From an uncultured Saprospiraceae bacterium (GTDB lineage Bacteria; Bacteroidota; Bacteroidia; Chitinophagales; Saprospiraceae): 32,513 nucleotides of DNA. A model generated the notes under the pieces. The model saw nothing but the letters and a program-made list of their open reading frames with translations. It made no database searches and had not been told where the DNA came from. The DNA is taken from positions 1-32,513 of the forward strand of contig CAKZUV010000269.1 in the NCBI GenBank assembly GCA_937921555.1. The letters run 5' to 3'. Positions 26,692 through 32,513 of the stretch are shown here, in pieces. Position 1 is the stretch's first letter; each line of letters starts with the position of its first letter. The position numbers were made by a program, and so were the translations under genes.

Positions 26692-29600
26692 TTGTATCCA
26701 AACTCAAGGCGATCCGTCCTTGGGCTTTTCCTGTTTATGCTGATTACTTTTCCTGTTTTTATATCTGCCCAGTGTACCATGATCTGTCGTTCCAGTCTGA
26801 ATCTGTCGTTGCCTGCGGACGGAGAATCGATCATCACGCCTGGAATTTTGTTAGCAAATCCAGCTTGCGATCCGGCAGAATTTTATGTTGAAATAATTGA
26901 TAGTCAAGGAAATACACTGGGTGATAAAATAAACTGCGATCAGGTTGGTCAGACTTTAAACGCAGGTGTTTTCCACCAGGTGACGGGCATTTCCTGCTGG
27001 ACAATGATCACCGTATCAGACTATTTTAAACCACAGTTGACCTGTCAGGATACGATTATTTCCTGTATGAGCGACTATAGTGCAGCGGCGATTGGTAGTC
27101 CCGTGGCCACGGATAATTGCAGCATTGCGAGTTTGACTTATACGGAAGATTTTACGCCCCGAGACTGTTTTTTTACAAATCCCAGCGGAGATACGATTAC
27201 CGCTGAACTGGTCAGAATATGGACGGCGACCGACGTAAATGGCAATACCAATTCCTGTACTCAATTTATTTATCTAAAAAGAAATACCATCGACGATGTC
27301 GTTTTCCCTGCTAACCGGGACGATTTTGGACTGCCAGGATTGGATTGCAGTCAAAATCCACAGGATCTGACGCTGACCGGAGAACCGACCATTGAAAATC
27401 AGCCATTACTGACTGGCGGTCACTGTGAATTGATCGTTAGCTTTAGTGATCAGACGATTGAATTTTGTGGCCCCGGTGGATACCGTGTTTTGCGAAACTG
27501 GCGCGTGGTCGATTATTGTACAGGTAGTTTTAAAGAGCATATTCAGATTATCAGAGTTTCGGATACAACAGCTCCAGAAATCTATTGCATCACTGATATA
27601 CAGGAATTTACAAATAATTATTCTTGCAATGCAACTGTTCTGTTACCGATGGTGTCCACCACGGATGATTGTTCAGCTGTGACGGTGACCCCTTCGTGGG
27701 CATTCGGTTCCGGATTCGGACCATTTGAAGATATTCCGGTGGGTAATCATGAAATCACTTACACCGCGACGGACGAATGTGGAAATTCAAGCAGCTGTAC
27801 CGTCATGCTGACCGTATTGGATGATATAGTGCCGGCTATGGTGTGCGAAGGAAACACTCAGGTAGTTCTGACGAGTAATGGCACCGCTGATATTCAGGCA
27901 ACTGCGCTGGATGACGGTAGTCATGATAATTGTGGAATAGACCGTTTCGAAGTGAGCAGAGATGACCAGAATTATGGTGATTTATTAAGGTTTGATTGTG
28001 CCGATGTAAACGTACCGGTAGCCGTATTTTTGCGCGCTTATGATATCCACGGAAATTTCAATACCTGTGAAATTACGGTAGAAGTAGTGGACGGAATAAA
28101 GCCGGTTATTGCCTGTCCTGTATCTGTCACCATCGCTTGCAGAGAAGATTACGAAGACCTGAATGTAACCGGTTTACCCGTTGTTTTGGATGCCTGTGGC
28201 GTAGATACTTTTTTCTATTCAGACCAGGTAGCAATCAATAGCTGTCACGTAGGAAGGGTCGTGAGAACCTGGACCGCAATTGATGTAAACGGAAATGAGA
28301 GAAGCTGTCAACAGGAAATTTTAATTGAAGACAATACGGTGTTTGGTGTTAGTTTTCCGGCGAATTATCAAAGCTACGAATGTGGTGCCGATTTGTCACC
28401 TGTAGTAACCGGAGAACCGATTTTAACAAACCACAATTGTGAAGAAGTAAGTGTTGTTTCAAACGACTTTATCTTGCCAATTTCAGCACCTGCCTGCCTG
28501 AGAATTTTAAGAGAATGGACGGTCATTAACTGGTGCGAATATGAACTGAATAGTGGAAGCACAAATGGCTATTTTACGTACACACAAGAAATTATTCTAT
28601 CGGATACCATTGCGCCGGAAATAATTTGCTTTGCAGATACAGTAGTTGGAATTGTCAGTGCTGATTGTAGTGCAGGATTGGTAAATTTACCGGTTATTAC
28701 AGCACAGGATTGTAGTGATAATATTACGGTTGAAAATAATTCTCCGTACGCATTTTCTCCGGGGGCAGATGCCAGTGGAAATTATCCGGTGGGAGTACAT
28801 CAGATTGTATATACCGTCAGTGATAGATGTGGTAATACAACATCCTGCCATGTTCAGTTGACGGTGGAAGATGCACAGGTGCCCAACGTGTATTGCGTGG
28901 GGAGTATTACCTTATCTGTTGGTAATCAGGGTTTTGTGGTGGTGACGCCGGAAATGATTGATCTGGGAAGTTATGATAATTGTACGGATCAGGAAAATTT
29001 GATATTCAGTATAGACCGTGATACTTTTACTTGTGCAGATATCGGAACACAGCAAATAACCTTATCCGTAACAGATGAAAATGGTAATCGCGGTACTTGT
29101 ACCACGACGGTTGAAGTTCAAAATAACGTAGCAATCTGTCCGGTGACAACCGCTGCGTTGAGTGGAAAAATTTCAAAAGAAAATGGTGCTTACGTCGAAG
29201 GATTCTGGGTGTACCTGACGGGAGATAAAATTGATTCTGTTCAGACGGATGCGTTTGGAAACTTTATATTTCCGGAAGTTCCGGTAGGAGGAGATTATGA
29301 AGTGATACCATTTAATAACAATAAAATTATTAATGGTGTAAATACACTGGATTTGGTGTTTTTGACCCGGCATTTACTGGAGATAAATTCGTTAAATTCT
29401 CCTTATCGAAAAATAGCTTCCGACCTGAACGAATCGGGTACTATTTCCTCATTGGATATTATTATGATGCGACGTGCGATTCTGATAATTGATACACAAT
29501 TTATTAATACTGAATCGTGGAAATTTGTGGATGCCGGATTTGATTTTTCCAATGTTCAACATCCTGTGCGGGCAGACTACCAGGAGAAATTTGAGATCGT

Positions 29601-30426
29601 TGATCTACAGCAAAACATTGATACGCTGGATTTTATAGCTGTTAAAATGGGGGATATGAATGACAATGGTTCCGCACAATCATTAGTGGAAACGGGGGAT
29701 ACCCGCGAGGAAGGCCCTGAAGTAAACTTGATCGTGAAAAATCAGGAATTGATAAAAGGAAGTGAAGTCGAAATTCCAGTATACGCATCGGATTTTTCTT
29801 CCGTTCTGGGATTACAATTCACACTGGAGGCAAGCAGTGCGGTTACGATGCTGGACGTAGTTATTTCCGGACCGGGAGCAGATCTGGGATGGACCCCAGA
29901 CAATTTTGGCATAGATCAACTGGCCGGGGGCATTTTACGCGGAAGCTGGACCAACGATAATGAGCAGGAGATTCCCGGGGATGTACCATTATTTTTCTTG
30001 AAAGTAAAAGTAAATGAGCCGACAGCCGTTCGTGAAGTTTTTAAATTGAGTGATGAGCAGATAAAATCGGAAGCATACACGGGTGGTTGGAATGAACGGA
30101 TAGAAACTGGTTTGCTGAAATTGCTGGTGGAAACTCCCGTAGTTTCCGGTCCGACGCCCACAAAGGATATCAGCCTGTATCCAAATCCAGCACGTGATTA
30201 TGTACAGATTGAGTTTTCGCTCCCGGTAGACAGCGAGATCAGATGGGAGGCGTATAACTTCGCTGGCCGGAAAACGGGGCAGGGGAGTGAATACTCGGGA
30301 GCGGGAAACGTACAGATAGTGTTACCGAGAAGTTCTCTGGGAGCAGAAAGTGGTTCACGTTATCTCAAAATTACACAGACCGCAACTGGAAAAATAATGA
30401 ATACCGCCGTCATGTTGGTGGAGTAA
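26692..30426 (+). CDS. Secreted HYR-repeat, dockerin and cohesin surface protein with T9SS tail
   Basis: The protein has 1244 residues from a TTG start: signal peptide to about residue 26 (GLFLFMLITFPVFISAQ), then about five HYR/Ig-like modules (about 30-815) marked by DxxxPxIxC starts and TDxCGNxSSC ends. A carboxypeptidase-regulatory-like module follows (about 820-875). Next is a type I dockerin-like segment at about 878-933: a degenerate first half (NGVNTLDLVFLTRHLL) and a good calcium loop DLNESGTISSLD. A cohesin-like module lies at about 1000-1140, and a type A T9SS tail (ISLYPNPARDYVQIEF) at the end. The frame is closed at 26629 and has no ATG before the signal peptide. An ATG at 26610 opens another frame across the same place, so a frameshift or sequencing error near 26700 is possible. 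It is a separate unit with its own dyad promoter. Confidence 0.88.
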   Translation: MYPNSRRSVLGLFLFMLITFPVFISAQCTMICRSSLNLSLPADGESIITPGILLANPACDPAEFYVEIIDSQGNTLGDKINCDQVGQTLNAGVFHQVTGISCWTMITVSDYFKPQLTCQDTIISCMSDYSAAAIGSPVATDNCSIASLTYTEDFTPRDCFFTNPSGDTITAELVRIWTATDVNGNTNSCTQFIYLKRNTIDDVVFPANRDDFGLPGLDCSQNPQDLTLTGEPTIENQPLLTGGHCELIVSFSDQTIEFCGPGGYRVLRNWRVVDYCTGSFKEHIQIIRVSDTTAPEIYCITDIQEFTNNYSCNATVLLPMVSTTDDCSAVTVTPSWAFGSGFGPFEDIPVGNHEITYTATDECGNSSSCTVMLTVLDDIVPAMVCEGNTQVVLTSNGTADIQATALDDGSHDNCGIDRFEVSRDDQNYGDLLRFDCADVNVPVAVFLRAYDIHGNFNTCEITVEVVDGIKPVIACPVSVTIACREDYEDLNVTGLPVVLDACGVDTFFYSDQVAINSCHVGRVVRTWTAIDVNGNERSCQQEILIEDNTVFGVSFPANYQSYECGADLSPVVTGEPILTNHNCEEVSVVSNDFILPISAPACLRILREWTVINWCEYELNSGSTNGYFTYTQEIILSDTIAPEIICFADTVVGIVSADCSAGLVNLPVITAQDCSDNITVENNSPYAFSPGADASGNYPVGVHQIVYTVSDRCGNTTSCHVQLTVEDAQVPNVYCVGSITLSVGNQGFVVVTPEMIDLGSYDNCTDQENLIFSIDRDTFTCADIGTQQITLSVTDENGNRGTCTTTVEVQNNVAICPVTTAALSGKISKENGAYVEGFWVYLTGDKIDSVQTDAFGNFIFPEVPVGGDYEVIPFNNNKIINGVNTLDLVFLTRHLLEINSLNSPYRKIASDLNESGTISSLDIIMMRRAILIIDTQFINTESWKFVDAGFDFSNVQHPVRADYQEKFEIVDLQQNIDTLDFIAVKMGDMNDNGSAQSLVETGDTREEGPEVNLIVKNQELIKGSEVEIPVYASDFSSVLGLQFTLEASSAVTMLDVVISGPGADLGWTPDNFGIDQLAGGILRGSWTNDNEQEIPGDVPLFFLKVKVNEPTAVREVFKLSDEQIKSEAYTGGWNERIETGLLKLLVETPVVSGPTPTKDISLYPNPARDYVQIEFSLPVDSEIRWEAYNFAGRKTGQGSEYSGAGNVQIVLPRSSLGAESGSRYLKITQTATGKIMNTAVMLVE

Positions 30427-30465
30427 AATATTTTGTGCTTCATTTTTAAACAGCTTCTATATACG

Positions 30466-30503
30466 AGAAGGTTAAAATGAGAATTTTGCCTTCTTTGTTT
30501 TTT
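30466..30503 (+). terminator. Terminator of the HYR/dockerin gene
   Basis: AGAAGG (30466-30471) pairs with CCTTCT (30489-30494), with an inner AAAAT/ATTTT stem, and is followed by TTGTTTTTT. It lies 40 nt after the stop codon. Confidence 0.65.
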
Positions 30504-30661
30504 AGCTATACCAATAGCTGATCGACTGGCAAATCCTGTTTCGCATAGTTTTTATACTTCTTCTGTTTGTGAGAAAAGAAATCTACACAGATGTTGATTA
30601 ATAATATATTTTAATTACCTTTTTGTAGGTATAGCAAAAGGGTTGGATTGTCCTTAATTTT

Positions 30662-30751
30662 ATGAAAAAAAAGTTTATGTTCATTTCTGTACTGATACTA
30701 TTGTTTACCTTACTTTTAGTAAAAGACTGGCGACGTGAGTGGCAGGATTAA
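30662..30751 (+). CDS. Possible 29-residue membrane peptide
   Basis: An ATG at 30662 opens a 29-codon frame, MKKKFMFISVLILL then FTLLLVKDWRREWQD. The form is three lysines, one hydrophobic helix and a charged tail, as in small single-pass membrane peptides or a leftover signal peptide. It lies alone between the HYR gene terminator and the next dyad promoter, with no clear -7 box of its own. No family is recognised. It could be real, a decayed gene start, or chance. Confidence 0.3.
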   Translation: MKKKFMFISVLILLFTLLLVKDWRREWQD

Positions 30752-30792
30752 AAGTTGAAATTTAATAATATATATTTTTAATATATTAAATT

Positions 30793-30838
30793 TACCGTTA
30801 TTAGGGTATTTCAGTAGCAGCAGATAATCGTATCTTTG
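30793..30838 (+). promoter_or_regulatory. Dyad promoter module before the 116-residue protein gene
   Basis: TACCGTTATTAGGGTA (30793-30808) is a 7-2-7 dyad with half-sites TACCGTT and TACCCTA. After exactly 22 bp comes TATCTTTG (30831-30838). Spacing and right half-site are identical to the module at 15570-15615. Confidence 0.6.
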
Positions 30839-31336
30839 TATCGTAAGCTTTTTGAAAAAGCAGGAAAAGACAAAACAATATAACAAAAACATAACCCACG
30901 AAACAATATAATTTTATTGAAAAGACTTTGACACTACTCTTTTAGAAACAGTTAGCTCTTTGCCATCCCCCCGGCATATTTACAGCTGACAATCATTTGG
31001 TTTCTTGCCGTGTTATCTTCAATCTGGGTTTTCAACATATTGCACACACCACATACATTTTAGTTTTAATAACCAAAACAATGATTACCCATGAGTTGTA
31101 TTCGTTTATGCGTTTCCAATCAAACACTTCTTCTATTGAAATCTCAACAGTATATATTTAAATAATATTTTAAAAGGCATTTGATGGTCCCTTAGTCTAA
31201 TTTATTGCTTAGTAATAATGTAAGTAATATTTGAAATTAATATGTTTCAAGGTGTTGACCTAATCCATTGAAGGAAATTGTATCTATATATAAACCTTAA
31301 TTTTTTAAATTATTTTTTAACCAAAATTTTTATCTC
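30839..31336 (+). other. Long leader without a recognised gene
   Basis: About 490 nt separate the TATCTTTG box from the ATG at 31337. The stretch is AT-rich. It has a small hairpin GCTTTTT-G-AAAAAGC just after the promoter (about 30847-30861) and a 26-codon frame at 31081 that I do not regard as a gene. No terminator with a T-run, riboswitch or tRNA is recognised. A second promoter closer to the gene is possible but no TAnnTTTG box is seen. Confidence 0.35.
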
Positions 31337-31687
31337 ATGAAAAAAACATTTTTAGAAAAAAAGCGGATGCTTTTGAGTATGATGACGTTGGTAGCCTTCC
31401 TCTTTGTAGGAGTCTCCGGTGTTTCTGCTCAGGAGTCTGACCTGGAACGCTTGCAGTTGCGAGTGGAAAGAGTCAGCGCTGACATGGAAACCCTTGCGGA
31501 TGGTTCTGCTAAGAAGGTGTACTACACTGATCTGGTGTCGTACTACAATGCAATTATTGAAGACGTCGAACAAAACAATCTTCCTTACATCCGGGCTGTA
31601 AAGGCTAACATCTCAATGATGCCAGCAGGACCAGAAGGAAAGAGAATTTCTTCACACATACCAGTTGCCAAGCGGGTAACTGAGTAA
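31337..31687 (+). CDS. Small exported protein of unknown function
   Basis: The protein has 116 residues with a long signal peptide (hydrophobic core MLLSMMTLVAFLFVGVSGVSAQ, cut near residue 31). The mature part of about 85 residues is mostly helical in composition and charged (DLERLQLRVERVSADMETLA, YYNAIIEDVEQNN). It has no Cys, no T9SS tail and no family that I recognise, so it is predicted to be periplasmic or secreted by another route. It lies 27 nt before the next gene, an HYR-type surface protein, and the two probably share the dyad promoter at 30793. Its job may relate to that protein's folding or export, which is only a guess from position. Confidence 0.75.
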   Translation: MKKTFLEKKRMLLSMMTLVAFLFVGVSGVSAQESDLERLQLRVERVSADMETLADGSAKKVYYTDLVSYYNAIIEDVEQNNLPYIRAVKANISMMPAGPEGKRISSHIPVAKRVTE

Positions 31688-31714
31688 GTTTCTTAAAAAT
31701 TTAAAACTATAATA

Positions 31715-32513
31715 ATGAAAAAAATATCTAACTTATTTCTACTGTTAGTTATAGGTATGTTTGCCATCACAACCGCCTCCGCGCAGTGTGATTATACCTT
31801 AGACCTGGCAGATAGCTTTGGAGACGGTTGGAGCGGTAATACCGTTGCTGTCTCTATTGACGGTGTGGTAACTGAGTTTACCCTTGCCACTGGTGCTGCG
31901 AGCACTGAAGTAGTTTCTGTACCGGAAGGTGCTGATCTGATTATTACTTTCGGAACTGACGGAACTTTCACAGGTGAAGCATCTTTGGTAATCACTGATT
32001 GTTTCGGTAATATTGTTTATGATGGACCTCTTGATCCTAACGGAGATGAGGTGACAGGTGATGTACTGGTTGCTGTTAATCCGGTAATTGCTCCACAACC
32101 TTGTGAAATCACTTGTCCTGCGGACATTATTGAAACACTGGAGTCAGGAGAATGTACTACGCAGGTTTCCTTTGCAGTTGAAACTGCAGGAGACTGTGAA
32201 ACTATCATGGAAGTTACTCCTGGTTTTGTAAATGATTTTGATTTAGCTGGAGCTGAAACCATTACTTTCGGTGATGCTTCTGATATCATTGATATCAGCG
32301 GTGGCCCTGACCAGTTGGTTTTAACATCTGGTAATGATGGTGCATTTTCTACCAGCCTTTTACAATTTACAATAACTCAGGACGGACTATTCTCTTTTGA
32401 CTGGTCTACAGTTAATATGGATGCTGTTGCTTTTGGGTTTGACCTTTTTGGTATTCAGATTCAGGATGCTGCTGATCCATTAACTACCTTCAACGTATTG
32501 GCAGGTGGCGCAG
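31715..32513 (+). CDS. HYR-type surface protein, N-terminal part (cut by window end)
   Basis: From the ATG at 31715 the frame stays open for 266 codons to the window end. A signal peptide (MKKISNLFLLLVIGMFAITT, then ASAQ) is followed by a module starting CDYTLDLADSFGDGWSGNTV, a pattern I associate with the N-terminal part of many T9SS-exported Bacteroidota proteins. An HYR-like segment starts at CEITCPADIIETLESGECTT, and then a glycine- and aspartate-rich beta-strand region begins (FVNDFDLAGAETITFGDASD). The rest, including any T9SS tail, is outside the window. It is co-directional with the 116-residue exported protein at a 27-nt gap. Start and signal peptide are secure; total length and function are unknown. 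Confidence 0.85.
   Translation, partial: MKKISNLFLLLVIGMFAITTASAQCDYTLDLADSFGDGWSGNTVAVSIDGVVTEFTLATGAASTEVVSVPEGADLIITFGTDGTFTGEASLVITDCFGNIVYDGPLDPNGDEVTGDVLVAVNPVIAPQPCEITCPADIIETLESGECTTQVSFAVETAGDCETIMEVTPGFVNDFDLAGAETITFGDASDIIDISGGPDQLVLTSGNDGAFSTSLLQFTITQDGLFSFDWSTVNMDAVAFGFDLFGIQIQDAADPLTTFNVLAGGA

Noticed and set aside
31255-31290. TTGACC followed by a TATA-like stretch upstream of 31337, resembling a sigma-70 promoter of Proteobacteria.
   Set aside because: Bacteroidota promoters use TAnnTTTG, which is missing here, and the region is AT-rich enough for such matches by chance.

Overview
The window looks like a chromosomal segment of a gliding or surface-decorating Bacteroidota, most likely a Saprospiria (Saprospira/Lewinella-like) bacterium. 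This rests on type IX secretion (T9SS) sorting domains of both the A and B kinds, a PorP/SprF protein, a giant SprB-repeat adhesin, HYR/dockerin surface proteins, the Bacteroidota -7 promoter element TAnnTTTG in front of several genes, and the near absence of Shine-Dalgarno sites. No rRNA, tRNA, CRISPR array or intact insertion sequence was seen.

Region 1 (1-6874) is a housekeeping block. A leftward operon encodes a double-length D-Ala-D-Ala ligase fusion, a membrane-anchored PASTA protein and a single-domain rhodanese. A divergent intergenic region filled with a tandemly duplicated palindromic repeat separates it from a rightward MATE transporter. The MATE gene converges on a small DUF2795 gene. 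Two copies of a ~145-bp dispersed repeat bracket the block (1-150 and 6725-6874).

Region 2 (7142-14517) has two large exported proteins: an 1177-residue putative outer-membrane beta-barrel and a 1215-residue secreted metzincin protease with a P-domain and a T9SS tail.

Region 3 (14811-32513) is the most interesting part. It opens with an orphan NarL/LuxR-type response regulator. Next come a long hairpin-rich leader and an operon of three genes: a small cohesin protein with a T9SS type A tail, a 2684-residue adhesin with four cohesin-like modules, about 25 SprB repeats and a type B tail, and PorP/SprF. Two further surface-protein units follow: a 1244-residue HYR + dockerin + cohesin protein, and a two-gene unit of a 116-residue exported protein plus an HYR-type protein cut by the window end.

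Two observations stand out. First, the three surface-protein units of region 3 appear to share a promoter module: a 16-bp dyad TACC-N8-GGTA (a 7-2-7 arrangement like NarL sites), then 22 or 23 bp, then a TAnnTTTG-like box. The neighbouring response regulator is an obvious candidate to bind it. Second, cohesin modules in three proteins and a dockerin in one suggest that T9SS-exported adhesins here may be joined on the surface by cohesin-dockerin contacts. Separately, the two halves of the fused ligase differ at the omega-loop residue that separates D-Ala-D-Ala from D-Ala-D-Lac ligases (Lys-Tyr against Lys-Phe). All functional statements are read from sequence alone; no database search was run.
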